Below are positions 39,994 through 48,245 of a stretch of 64,000 nucleotides of DNA, one piece after another. This DNA is from an uncultured Clostridia bacterium. Its GTDB lineage: Bacteria; Bacillota; Clostridia; Lachnospirales; CAG-274. Positions within the stretch are counted from its first letter, which is position 1; every line of letters begins with the position of its first letter. The stretch is from contig CANRPW010000001.1 in assembly GCA_947632615.1 (NCBI GenBank), positions 124,001 to 188,000 on the forward strand. The letters are read 5' to 3'. The position numbers were made by a program, and so were the translations under genes. The notes beneath the pieces are model-generated. The model was not told the DNA's origin and made no database searches. It saw only the letters and a list, made by a program, of their open reading frames with translations.

Positions 39994-40368
39994 ATGGCTC
40001 GTATAGCGGGTGTTGATTTACCAAGAGAAAAAAGAGTTGAAATAGGCCTTACCTATATTTACGGTATAGGACGTTCAAGATCTAACAAGATCTTAAGTGA
40101 AGCAGGCGTAAGCCCCGACACAAGAGTAAGAGATCTTTCAGACGACGAAGTAGCAAGAATTTCAGAAGTTATAACCAAAGACGAAGAAAACCATGTAGAG
40201 GGTGACTTAAGACGTCAGCTTGCTCTTAACATTAAGAGACTTACAGAAATAGGCTGCTACAGAGGTATTCGTCACAGAAGAGGACTTCCTGTTAGAGGAC
40301 AGAAAACCAAAACCAACGCGAGAACTCGTAAAGGACCAAGGCGTACTGTTGCCAACAAGAAGAAATAA
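39994..40368 (+). CDS. rpsM: 30S ribosomal protein S13
   Basis: 124 aa. [20 protein letters not shown] and the C-terminal [23 protein letters not shown] 39994 has AGGAGG upstream; upstream in-frame starts are not supported. Confidence 0.97.
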   Translation: MARIAGVDLPREKRVEIGLTYIYGIGRSRSNKILSEAGVSPDTRVRDLSDDEVARISEVITKDEENHVEGDLRRQLALNIKRLTEIGCYRGIRHRRGLPVRGQKTKTNARTRKGPRRTVANKKK

Positions 40369-40387
40369 TCTTTAGGAGGTTTATAAA

Positions 40388-40789
40388 ATGGCTAAGAAAT
40401 CAGCTAAGAAAACGACCGGCCGCAGACGTCGTGACAAGAAAGTCGTAGAACGCGGTCAGGCACATATCCAGTCAAGCTTTAACAATACAATAGTTACTAT
40501 AACAGATGCAGCAGGTAATGCTCTTTCATGGGCATCAGCAGGCGAGCTGGGCTTCAGAGGTTCGAGAAAGTCTACTCCTTATGCAGCTCAGATGGCAGCC
40601 GAAAAGGCAGCTAAGGCAGCTAAGGACTACGGTCTTAAGACAGTAGAAGTATTCGTAAAGGGCCCCGGCTCAGGAAGAGAAGCAGCTATAAGAGCACTTC
40701 AGGCTTGCGACCTTTCAGTAACACTTATCAAAGACGTGACTCCGGTTCCGCACAATGGCTGCAGACCACCGAAGCGCAGAAGAGTTTAA
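40388..40789 (+). CDS. rpsK: 30S ribosomal protein S11
   Basis: 133 aa. [20 protein letters not shown] and the C-terminal [24 protein letters not shown] upstream. Confidence 0.97.
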   Translation: MAKKSAKKTTGRRRRDKKVVERGQAHIQSSFNNTIVTITDAAGNALSWASAGELGFRGSRKSTPYAAQMAAEKAAKAAKDYGLKTVEVFVKGPGSGREAAIRALQACDLSVTLIKDVTPVPHNGCRPPKRRRV

Positions 40790-40807
40790 TTAAGGAGGAA
40801 AGTTCAA

Positions 40808-41398
40808 ATGGCTAGAGAATCAGGTCCTATAGTAAAAAGATGCCGTTATCTCGGAATAGAGCCAAGCTATTTAGGCTCCTCAAAGAGACTCGGCAGACGC
40901 AGAAGAAATATGCGTAAGCTCAGTGAATACGGTGTTCAGCTTAAGGAAAAGCAGAAATTAAAGTTTATATATGGCGTTCTTGAAAGACAGTTCAGATTAT
41001 ACTACGAAAAGGCAGACAAGATGCAGGGTATCACAGGTGAAAACCTCCTTAAGCTTCTTGAACTTCGTCTTGACAATGTAGTTTACAGACTGGGCTTAGG
41101 ACGTACAAGACGTGAAGCAAGACAGATCGTTCGTCATAACCTTATCACCGTAAACGGCAAGAAGGCTAACATTCCTTCTATTCAGCTTAAGGTGGGCGAT
41201 GTTGTTGAAGTTAAAGAAAGCAAGAAGTCTCTCGAAAGATTTAAGCAGGTTCTTGATACTACACATTCAAGAATAGTACCCGCTTGGCTTGAGGCAGACA
41301 GAGATGCTCTTAAGGGAACAGTAAACGCTAACCCCGAAAGAGAGCAGCTTGACTTCCCAATTAACGAGACACTCATTGTCGAATTGTATTCTAAGTAA
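40808..41398 (+). CDS. rpsD: 30S ribosomal protein S4
   Basis: 196 aa. MARESGPIVKRCRYLGIE start, QLKEKQKLKFIYGVLERQFR and an S4 RNA-binding domain (RLDNVVYRLGLGRTRREARQ). It is the short form without the N-terminal zinc cysteines pattern. AAGGAGG upstream. Confidence 0.97.
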   Translation: MARESGPIVKRCRYLGIEPSYLGSSKRLGRRRRNMRKLSEYGVQLKEKQKLKFIYGVLERQFRLYYEKADKMQGITGENLLKLLELRLDNVVYRLGLGRTRREARQIVRHNLITVNGKKANIPSIQLKVGDVVEVKESKKSLERFKQVLDTTHSRIVPAWLEADRDALKGTVNANPEREQLDFPINETLIVELYSK

Positions 41399-41434
41399 TT
41401 TAATATTACAATTTAAAAGAAGGAGGTTCGTCAC

Positions 41435-42391
41435 GTGTTTGAATTTGAAAAACCTCGCATTGATATAGCTGAGATCTCTCCTGACGGAAAGTACGGCCGC
41501 TTTGTGGTAGAGCCTTTAGAGAGAGGCTACGGTATTACTTTGGGAAACTCCCTCAGAAGAATACTTCTTTCATCACTTCCCGGCTCGGCTGTTAGCAGTG
41601 TGAAATTTGATAATGTATTACATGAATTTTCTACAATTCCCGGTGTTAAGGAAGATGTTACTGAAATTATCTTAAACCTTAAAAACCTGGCAATAAAAAA
41701 CAACAGCGACAGCTTTGAGCCTAAGACGGCTTACATCGACTTTGTAGGCGAAGGCGAGATCAAGGCAGGCGATATTAAGGTAGACCAGGATGTGGAAATA
41801 GTTAATCCTGACCTCCATATTGCAACCTTGAGCGGCGGCGCAGACAGCAAGCTTTTTATAGAAATTACCATAACTAAGGGCAGGGGTTATGTAGAGGCTA
41901 CAAGAAACAGGACTGAAAAGTCTATAAGAGTTATTCCCGTAGACTCATTATACACTCCTGTTACACGAGTTAATTTCTCTGTAGACGATACTCGTGTAGG
42001 ACAGATCACTGACTATGATAAGCTGACCATTGAAGTATGGACCAACGGTACGATCACTCCTGATGATGCCGTAAGCTTAGGAGCAAAGATTTTAAGCGAA
42101 CATCTCAACTTGTTTATAGACCTTTCCGACAACGCTAAGAACGCTGAAATCTTAGTTGAGAAGGAAGAGGGCAAGAAAGAGAAAGTTCTTGAGCTTACGA
42201 TTGAGGAGCTTGACCTTACGGTTCGTTCCTACAACTGCTTGAAGCGTGCAGGAATAAACACAGTAGAGGATCTTGCAAAGAAGACAGAGGAAGATATGAT
42301 GAAGGTGCGTAATCTTGGACGTAAGTCTTTAGAGGAAGTACTTAATAAGCTTGCCGAATTGGGTCTTTCATTAAGCCCCAGTGAGGATTGA
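41435..42391 (+). CDS. rpoA: RNA polymerase alpha subunit
   Basis: 318 aa. The N-terminal domain ([20 protein letters not shown]) assembles the polymerase. The C-terminal domain ([32 protein letters not shown]) binds UP elements and activators. GTG start with AGGAGG upstream. Confidence 0.97.
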   Translation: MFEFEKPRIDIAEISPDGKYGRFVVEPLERGYGITLGNSLRRILLSSLPGSAVSSVKFDNVLHEFSTIPGVKEDVTEIILNLKNLAIKNNSDSFEPKTAYIDFVGEGEIKAGDIKVDQDVEIVNPDLHIATLSGGADSKLFIEITITKGRGYVEATRNRTEKSIRVIPVDSLYTPVTRVNFSVDDTRVGQITDYDKLTIEVWTNGTITPDDAVSLGAKILSEHLNLFIDLSDNAKNAEILVEKEEGKKEKVLELTIEELDLTVRSYNCLKRAGINTVEDLAKKTEEDMMKVRNLGRKSLEEVLNKLAELGLSLSPSED

Positions 42392-42412
42392 TAGAAATAA
42401 GGAGGTTTAGTA

Positions 42413-42949
42413 ATGGCCGGTTATAGAAAACTTGGACGTACATCAAGTCAGCGTAAAGCTCTTTTACGCAACCAGGTTACAAACTTATTATACAAAGGAA
42501 AAATAAGAACAACTGAGTCAAAGGCTAAGGAAGTAAGAAGCATAGCTGAAAAGCTTATCACTATTGCTAAGAAGGAAGCCAACAATTTCGACACAGTTGA
42601 AGTTACAGCAAAAGTTCCTAAGAAGGATGCATCAGGTAAGAGAGTAAAGGAAGTTGTAGACGGTAAGAAGGTTACTGTTTATGACGAGGTTAAGAAGACT
42701 ATCAAGAAGGATCAGCCTTCAAGACTTGCAGCAAGAAGAAAGATACTTGCTTATCTCTACCCTGTAACAGAAAAGCCCGCAAACGGCAGAAAGGCAAGAG
42801 CAAACACAAAGGCAGTTGATATGGCAGCCCTTATGTTTGATGACATCGCACCTAAGTATGCTGACAGAAACGGCGGCTATACAAGAATAATCAAGCTTGG
42901 CGCAAGAAAAGGCGACGGCGCTGAGGAAGTTATTATAGAGCTTGTATAA
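42413..42949 (+). CDS. rplQ: 50S ribosomal protein L17, long form
   Basis: 178 aa, about 58 longer than the 120-aa Bacillus protein. The N-terminal [20 protein letters not shown] and C-terminal [20 protein letters not shown] are standard. The extra residues form one Lys/Val-rich insertion around residues 62-105 ([20 protein letters not shown]) plus a smaller one near 125. Last gene of the cluster, before a terminator. Confidence 0.96.
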   Translation: MAGYRKLGRTSSQRKALLRNQVTNLLYKGKIRTTESKAKEVRSIAEKLITIAKKEANNFDTVEVTAKVPKKDASGKRVKEVVDGKKVTVYDEVKKTIKKDQPSRLAARRKILAYLYPVTEKPANGRKARANTKAVDMAALMFDDIAPKYADRNGGYTRIIKLGARKGDGAEEVIIELV

Positions 42950-42952
42950 TAT

Positions 42953-42993
42953 AAAATCATCACTTGCCGAGCATTTCGGCAGGTGATTTTTTA
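42953..42993 (+). terminator. Intrinsic terminator of the ribosomal cluster
   Basis: TCACTTGCCGA pairs with TCGGCAGGTGA around loop GCATT, followed by TTTTTT. Confidence 0.9.
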
Positions 42994-43057
42994 TGGTATG
43001 AAAAATATGACGAAAGCTCCCCGAATAGGTTGTTTTTAAATAAAAGCAATAAAGTTG

Positions 43058-43086
43058 TTGACTTTATCGTGATAATGTGGTAAAGT
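43058..43086 (+). promoter_or_regulatory. Sigma-A promoter of the amino-acid ABC transporter operon
   Basis: TTGACT, 17-base spacer, TAAAGT, 36 bases before the lipoprotein gene. Confidence 0.65.
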
Positions 43087-43122
43087 GTTAAAAGAATAAA
43101 ATTTCATTTGGAGGTAATTATA

Positions 43123-43941
43123 ATGAAAAAATTTTTAGCTATTGCATTAGCTTCAGTTATGGTTCTTGGTGTTGTAGGTTGTTCTTCATCATCAGATGCT
43201 ACAGATGCAGCTGCTGAGGGCGAAACTGTCGCAGATACAGACGAGCAGGACGGAGATGCCATCGTTGTTGGTCTTGACGATACATTTGCTCCTATGGGCT
43301 TCAGAGATGAAAACAACGAGCTTGTAGGCTTTGATATTGAGCTTGCACAGGCTGCAGCAGATAAGATGGGCGTACAGGTAGAATTTCAGCCTATCGACTG
43401 GGACACAAAGGAAACCGAGCTTGAATCAGGTAAGATCGACCTTATTTGGAACGGCTTTTCAAAAACTCCCGAAAGAGAAGAAACTATGACACTTTCACAG
43501 CCTTATCTTGACAACAGAATGATAATAATTGTTCCTTCAGACTCAGACATAGCTGCAAAGGCTGACCTTGCAGGCAAGACAGTTGGCCTTCAGGACGGTT
43601 CTTCAGCTGCTGATGCAGTAAACGCTGACGAAATGGTATCAGAGATAGGCGAGATAGATACATACGACACAAACGACCTTGCATTTACAGACCTTAAGGC
43701 AGGCAGAGTTGATGCAGTAGTAGCTGACGAGGTTCTTGCAAAATACTATATCGAAACTTCAGGCTCTGACTTCACCATTCTTGACGAAGACTTCGGCTCA
43801 GAAGTTTATGTAATTGCTGCTAAGAAGGGCAATACAGAGCTTATGGACAGCCTTGACGCTGCTCTTACAGAGCTTGGCGAAGACGGAACAGCCGCTTCTA
43901 TTTCAGAAAAGTGGTTTGGCGAAAACATATACATTCACTAA
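43123..43941 (+). CDS. Amino-acid ABC transporter substrate-binding lipoprotein
   Basis: Captures a polar amino acid outside the membrane and delivers it to the permease. A lipoprotein signal ends VLGVVGC at about Cys21, followed by a Ser/Asp/Ala linker. The family 3 solute-binding domain follows: VGLDDTFAPMGFRDENNELV, GFDIELAQAAADKM, and a C-terminal EKWFGENI. At 272 aa it is typical. ATG 43123 has GGAGG upstream. The substrate cannot be read from sequence; cystine, glutamine or similar are plausible. Confidence 0.93.
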   Translation: MKKFLAIALASVMVLGVVGCSSSSDATDAAAEGETVADTDEQDGDAIVVGLDDTFAPMGFRDENNELVGFDIELAQAAADKMGVQVEFQPIDWDTKETELESGKIDLIWNGFSKTPEREETMTLSQPYLDNRMIIIVPSDSDIAAKADLAGKTVGLQDGSSAADAVNADEMVSEIGEIDTYDTNDLAFTDLKAGRVDAVVADEVLAKYYIETSGSDFTILDEDFGSEVYVIAAKKGNTELMDSLDAALTELGEDGTAASISEKWFGENIYIH

Positions 43942-43963
43942 TTATATCTATAATTAACTCTAT

Positions 43964-43998
43964 GAAAGGGCTTGGGAAGTTCTCAGGTCCTTTCTTTA
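43964..43998 (+). terminator. Intercistronic hairpin between binding protein and permease
   Basis: GAAAGGGCTTGGGA and TCTCAGGTCCTTTC pair over 14 bases including wobbles, loop AGT, then TTTAT. Likely a partial terminator or 3' stabiliser that keeps the binding protein in excess, a known arrangement in such operons. Confidence 0.6.
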
Positions 43999-44017
43999 TA
44001 TCAAAAGGAGGATTTTT

Positions 44018-44671
44018 ATGGCTAATCTGAAGGAATGGATACCTCTTATGCTTCAGGGCTGCGGACTTACCGTAAAGCTGTTTTTTATTGTAATTGTGCT
44101 TTCACTGCCCTTAGGACTTATACTTACATTTTTATATACGGGCAAAAGCTACGTTATCAGAAAGATAGTCGGTTTTTACATACTTATAATGAGAGGCACG
44201 CCTTTGCTTTTGCAGATCTTCTTTATATATTTCGGTCTTCCCTTTGTGCCTAAAATCGGTCCTATGCTTACCATAAATGACAGGTTTACAGCGGGCTGTC
44301 TGGCTTATGTGCTTAATTATGCGGCATATTTTGCCGAGATATTCAGGGGCGGACTTTTGTCTGTAGACAAGGGACAGTATGAGGCGGCAAAGGTTTTGGG
44401 AATGACGGAAACTCAGACTACCTTTAAAATTATACTTCCTCAGATGATAAGAATTTCGTTGCCGGCAGTGTCAAATGAGGCTATAATACTTGTAAAGGAT
44501 ACTGCGCTTATAACCACCATAGGTCTTGCGGATCTTCTTAAGGTGACCAACAATATAGTAAACAGAACCACAAACATAACTGCTTTTATAGTTGCAGGCT
44601 GTTTTTATCTGGTGATGAGCTATTTCCTCACACTGGCGTTTAAACATCTTGAAAAACGCTACGCATTTTGA
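44018..44671 (+). CDS. Amino-acid ABC transporter permease
   Basis: 217 aa with five membrane helices, HisM/GlnP type. IMRGTPLLLQIFFIYFGLP is the start of the conserved region, and the EAA motif reads YEAAKVLGMTETQTTFKIIL before the Q-loop contact. It precedes the ATPase by 11 bases. AAAGGAGG upstream. Confidence 0.95.
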   Translation: MANLKEWIPLMLQGCGLTVKLFFIVIVLSLPLGLILTFLYTGKSYVIRKIVGFYILIMRGTPLLLQIFFIYFGLPFVPKIGPMLTINDRFTAGCLAYVLNYAAYFAEIFRGGLLSVDKGQYEAAKVLGMTETQTTFKIILPQMIRISLPAVSNEAIILVKDTALITTIGLADLLKVTNNIVNRTTNITAFIVAGCFYLVMSYFLTLAFKHLEKRYAF

Positions 44672-44682
44672 GGAGGGATATT

Positions 44683-45426
44683 ATGAAGATGATAGAAGTC
44701 AAAAATATAAGAAAGAGCTTTGGCGACCTTGAGGTTTTAAAGGACGTGAGCTTTGATGTAGAGCAGGGCGATGTTGTGGCTATACTCGGCCCTTCGGGCT
44801 CAGGCAAAAGCACAATGCTGAGAAGCCTTATAGAGCTTGAAAAGGTGGACAGAGGGGAAATAAAAATAGAGGGCGAAACTCTCTGCACAAATGGGGTTTA
44901 TGCCCCAAAGCGAAAGAAAAGAGCCATACTCAACAAAATGGGCATGGTATTTCAGCATTTCAACCTCTTCCCTCATATGAACATAAGAGATAACCTTATG
45001 TGTGCCTGCCTTTGCAGCAAGCAGGGTACAAAAAAGGAGCTTGAAAAATTGGCGGAGGAGCTTTTGGCAAAGGTAGAGCTTTCGGATAAAATAGATGCTA
45101 TGCCTGCACAGCTTTCCGGCGGACAGAAGCAGAGAGTGGCTATTGCCAGAGCCCTTATGAGAAAGCCCGATATAATGCTTTTTGACGAGCCAACCTCGGC
45201 GCTTGACCCTGAGCTTACAAAAGAGGTTTTGAATGTAATCAAGCAGCTCTCCCGGGAGAAGATGACTATGCTCATAGTTACTCATGAGATAGGCTTTGCC
45301 GTGGAGGCTGCCAATAAGATAATTTTCCTTGACGGGGGCTATGTTGCGGCAAGCGGCACACCCGACGAGGTAGTCAATAATTCGGGAAACGAAAGAATTA
45401 TGTCATTTTTAGACAAGGTCATGTAG
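44683..45426 (+). CDS. Amino-acid ABC transporter ATP-binding protein
   Basis: 247 aa ATPase of the GlnQ/HisP type. Walker A GPSGSGKST, Q-loop MVFQHFNLFPHM, signature LSGGQKQRVAIARAL, Walker B IMLFDEPTSALDP and switch His in LIVTHEIGFA are all intact. ATG 44683 has GGAGGG upstream. It completes a three-gene uptake operon and is followed after 12 bases by rsmA. Confidence 0.96.
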   Translation: MKMIEVKNIRKSFGDLEVLKDVSFDVEQGDVVAILGPSGSGKSTMLRSLIELEKVDRGEIKIEGETLCTNGVYAPKRKKRAILNKMGMVFQHFNLFPHMNIRDNLMCACLCSKQGTKKELEKLAEELLAKVELSDKIDAMPAQLSGGQKQRVAIARALMRKPDIMLFDEPTSALDPELTKEVLNVIKQLSREKMTMLIVTHEIGFAVEAANKIIFLDGGYVAASGTPDEVVNNSGNERIMSFLDKVM

Positions 45427-45438
45427 GAGGGCTAAACC

Positions 45439-46290
45439 ATAGAAACTACATTATATCAAAAAACGAAGGATATTATAAACAGATATAGCTTTATATTTAA
45501 AAAGAATTTCGGACAAAACTTTCTTGTGGACGACAGGGTTTTGGATAAAATTATCAAGACGGGAGATATTTCGGAAGAAGATGTTGTGTTGGAGGTAGGC
45601 CCCGGGGTGGGCACACTTACCGAGGCAATAGCCATGAGCGGCGCAGAGGTGGCTGCCGTGGAGATAGACAGGACTCTCATACCCATATTGGAAAACGAGC
45701 TGAAGGGCTTTAAAAACGTAAGAATTATAAACGAGGACATACTAAAGGTGGACGTAAAGGCGCTGTCGGAAGAATACGGCAAGCCCCTTAAGGTAATAGC
45801 CAATTTGCCTTATTATATCACCACACCCATTATTATGAACCTTTTGGAAGAAGAATTGCCTGTCAGCCTTATTGTGGTAATGATACAAAAGGAGGTTGCT
45901 ATGCGTATGCAGGCAAAGCCCGGCAGCAAAGACTATGGCTCATTAAGTCTTGTGACACAATATTTTGCAGATGCTTACATAGCTGCCAACGTGCCGAGAA
46001 ACTGCTTTATGCCAAGACCTAACGTAGACTCGGCAGTGATAAGGCTTACACCCCATAAGGAAAAGCCCGTGGAGGTTTCCGACAGAAGGCTGTTTTTCAA
46101 ATTTATAAAGGCGGCATTTTCCAAAAGAAGAAAAACTCTCGTAAACTGTATAACCACAAGCCCCGATTTTGATATTACAAAGGAAGAAATGGCAAAGGCG
46201 CTGAATGGCGTTGGTATGAATGAAAAGGTGAGGGGCGAGGCTCTTACACTTAATGACTTTGCAAAGCTGTTTGAAAAGCTGTTTGGGTAA
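45439..46290 (+). CDS. rsmA: 16S rRNA (adenine1518-N6/adenine1519-N6)-dimethyltransferase, apparent ATA start
   Basis: KsgA methylates two adenines in helix 45 of 16S rRNA. The protein holds FKKNFGQNFLVDDRVLDKII, the SAM motif VLEVGPGVGTLT, NLPYYITTPIIM (catalytic NLPY) and the C-terminal helical domain. The first ATG/GTG/TTG in frame is GTG 45526, which lies after the essential FGQNFL segment. The frame upstream is open and family-like (TKDIINRYSFIFKK) back to ATA 45439, placed eight bases after AGGAGGG with no other start between. The start is therefore most likely ATA, or ATG altered by mutation or sequence error. Length would be 283 aa. Confidence 0.9.
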   Translation: METTLYQKTKDIINRYSFIFKKNFGQNFLVDDRVLDKIIKTGDISEEDVVLEVGPGVGTLTEAIAMSGAEVAAVEIDRTLIPILENELKGFKNVRIINEDILKVDVKALSEEYGKPLKVIANLPYYITTPIIMNLLEEELPVSLIVVMIQKEVAMRMQAKPGSKDYGSLSLVTQYFADAYIAANVPRNCFMPRPNVDSAVIRLTPHKEKPVEVSDRRLFFKFIKAAFSKRRKTLVNCITTSPDFDITKEEMAKALNGVGMNEKVRGEALTLNDFAKLFEKLFG

Positions 46291-46342
46291 TTAATTGAGG
46301 AAAAGCGGCATATATTATTATAAAAATTGTGTCGGTGATGAT

Positions 46343-47386
46343 ATGATCTTTTCAAGAGATTACAGCAGAGCAATTCTTACACTAAGACAGGACGAGGGCA
46401 GATTTTCCGCTGACAGGCGAGGTATATTCGGACGCGCGGTGGTTGAAGTAAGAAGCGGCAGGGCGAAGGTAATGCTATACGCCCAAGGGATAAAAAACGG
46501 CTGTATTTGCAGTCTTTATCTTGTGTGCCAAAGAGGCGAAGAGTTTATACCTATGAAGGCAGTCCTTGTAAACATAAAAAACGGCAGGGCTGAGGTAAAG
46601 TGGGATTTTAACCCCGACAACATACTTGGCAGCGGCTTTAAATTAGAGGACGTAAGGGTGTTGGCAGTGCTTACGGAGGACGGAGACAGTGTTTTGTCTG
46701 CCTATTTTGACAAGCCCGTAAGCTGGCGCAGGGAGAAGGTTAAGGCGGCAGAGGTAAGGGAACTTTCGGCGGAAGAAAAAGACAGTTGTGATGAAACCCC
46801 ACAGGCGGAAGAAAAAGACAGTTGTGATGAAACCCCACAGGCGGAGGAAAAACCCCAAGAAACGGAAAAGCCTTCTGAGCCTGAGAGCGAAAAGAAGCGG
46901 GATAAGCCGACCTATGACGTTGATTTTAACGAGATGGTAAACCGTTTTAAAAAGGACCTTGATGAGCTAAGAAAATATGCCTATATGCAAAGGCCTACTC
47001 AGGAGGAGAACCAAAGGTGCGGCTTAAATCTTGATGTAGATCACATATTTAATACACGAGATATATTCACACCGCCATTTGAAGGCGAGGGAGAGTACAG
47101 AGAGATAAATTTAAGAGATCTGGCGCTTATAGACCCTTATTCATATAAGTTAAGCAACAACCCAACCGTCAGGCGCTGTACTTTAAACGGAGGTCTGCTT
47201 TTGGGAAGAACGGAAGAAGGGCTTTTGCTGTGCATACCCGATGACAGAAGCTTTAAAAATTGGGAAGGCTTGGGCTTTGATATTTACAGACCCTTGGGAA
47301 ACGGCAGGGGATATAGAATTATGAAAATAAAGAAGGAGAACCTATATGAGAATACGAAAGAAAAACTGGACTCAGACGGAGCTTGA
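46343..47386 (+). CDS. Unrecognised protein with a duplicated acidic linker
   Basis: A 347-aa protein I cannot assign. Residues 1-125 are a compact beta-rich domain (MIFSRDYSRAILTLRQDEGR, then GRAVVEVRSGRAKVMLYAQG). Residues 130-195 form an acidic linker with an exact double copy of the 12-residue AEEKDSCDETPQ. The C-terminal 100 residues (EINLRDLALIDPYSYKLSNN, LGFDIYRPLGNGRGYRIM) look folded. No signal peptide or membrane segment. ATG 46343 is favoured over a TTG at 46295. It lies between rsmA and trmB, overlapping trmB by 41 bases, so expression is tied to RNA-modification genes. A two-domain regulatory or structural role is only a guess. Confidence 0.7.
   Translation: MIFSRDYSRAILTLRQDEGRFSADRRGIFGRAVVEVRSGRAKVMLYAQGIKNGCICSLYLVCQRGEEFIPMKAVLVNIKNGRAEVKWDFNPDNILGSGFKLEDVRVLAVLTEDGDSVLSAYFDKPVSWRREKVKAAEVRELSAEEKDSCDETPQAEEKDSCDETPQAEEKPQETEKPSEPESEKKRDKPTYDVDFNEMVNRFKKDLDELRKYAYMQRPTQEENQRCGLNLDVDHIFNTRDIFTPPFEGEGEYREINLRDLALIDPYSYKLSNNPTVRRCTLNGGLLLGRTEEGLLLCIPDDRSFKNWEGLGFDIYRPLGNGRGYRIMKIKKENLYENTKEKLDSDGA
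46769..46840 (+). repeat. Perfect 36-base tandem duplication
   Basis: Two identical 36-base units (starting GCGGAAGAAAAAGACAGTTG) at 46769 and 46805 keep the reading frame and double the AEEKDSCDETPQ linker segment. Identity at all positions indicates a recent event. Confidence 0.95.
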
Positions 47387-48002
47387 CACAAACGAATTTC
47401 TTGTAAGAGAGCCTGAAAGCTTTAAGGGCAGGTGGAATGAGAAATTCGGAAACGATAACCCCATTCACCTTGAAATAGGCTGCGGCAAGGGCAAATTTGT
47501 GGCAGAAATGTCAAAGCTTAACCCCGATATAAATTTTATAGGGCTTGAAAAGTTTACAATGGTAGTTTCAAGAGCCATAAGAAAATGCAAGCTGTTTGAA
47601 GCAGGGGACAATGTGTGTATAGTTGAAAAGGATGCCGAAGCCCTTGAAGAGCTTTTTGAGGTGGGAGAGGTAAAGAGAATTTACCTTAACTTTTCCGACC
47701 CATGGCCAAACAGAAAGAAATGGATAAAGAAAAGACTTACCAACCCCAAATTTTTGGATAGGTATGAAAATATATTCGGAGATAAGGGCGAGATATTTTT
47801 AAAGACTGACAACAGAGAATTTTATGAATATTCAGTACAGGCATTTTCGGAAAAGGGCTGGATAATCAGAAATATCAGCCTTGACCTTCACAACAGCAAA
47901 TTTGAAGGAAACGTAATGACCGAGTATGAGACTAAATTTGCCGAGCAGGGCATGCCGATATACAGACTTGAAGCCTACTTTGTTAAAAAGGGAGAGCGAT
48001 AA
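47346..48002 (+). CDS. trmB: tRNA (guanine46-N7)-methyltransferase
   Basis: Methylates G46 in the tRNA variable loop using SAM. 218 aa with IHLEIGCGKGKFVAEMSKLN (SAM site), NFSDPWPNRKKWIKKRLTNP (catalytic and tRNA-binding) and a C-terminal TEYETKF. GGAGAA lies seven bases upstream of the ATG, inside the previous gene. Confidence 0.96.
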   Translation: MRIRKKNWTQTELDTNEFLVREPESFKGRWNEKFGNDNPIHLEIGCGKGKFVAEMSKLNPDINFIGLEKFTMVVSRAIRKCKLFEAGDNVCIVEKDAEALEELFEVGEVKRIYLNFSDPWPNRKKWIKKRLTNPKFLDRYENIFGDKGEIFLKTDNREFYEYSVQAFSEKGWIIRNISLDLHNSKFEGNVMTEYETKFAEQGMPIYRLEAYFVKKGER

Positions 48003-48003
48003 T

Positions 48004-48147
48004 ATAAATAAGCTCATATTAAAGCTCGCAAGCATGGTATACAGACCTCAAAGTGATAAAAAAGAAGTCGCAAAACGCAAAAGCTCCGGCGATCTTGACG
48101 AAATGGAAAGAGCCCTTGAAAGCATTTTTAAAAAAGACAAAAACTAA
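48004..48147 (+). CDS. Small uncharacterised protein, start uncertain
   Basis: An open frame ending at 48147 reads NKLILKLASMVYRPQSDKKE, then charged residues and EMERALESIFKKDK. GGGAG at the end of trmB is nine bases before ATA 48004, suggesting a 47-aa protein with an ATA start. ATG 48034 would give 37 aa without a ribosome binding site, and a longer version overlapping trmB is possible. Amphipathic N-terminus, charged C-terminus, no known family. A terminator follows. Confidence 0.45.
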   Translation: MNKLILKLASMVYRPQSDKKEVAKRKSSGDLDEMERALESIFKKDKN

Positions 48148-48152
48148 AGCTG

Positions 48153-48183
48153 CGCCCCTTACTTAAGTGACAGGGGCGTTTTT
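48153..48183 (+). terminator. Intrinsic terminator after the trmB region
   Basis: CGCCCCT pairs with AGGGGCG around TACTTAAGTGAC, followed by TTTTT. Confidence 0.88.
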
Positions 48184-48192
48184 ATAATGTTG

Positions 48193-48220
48193 TTGTAATT
48201 TTGCGGCTTTGTGTTATAAT
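48193..48220 (+). promoter_or_regulatory. Sigma-A promoter of hisC
   Basis: TTGTAA, 16-base spacer, perfect TATAAT, 25 bases before the ATG. Confidence 0.65.
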
Positions 48221-48245
48221 AGCAGTAAGAAAGGGAGTTGATAAT

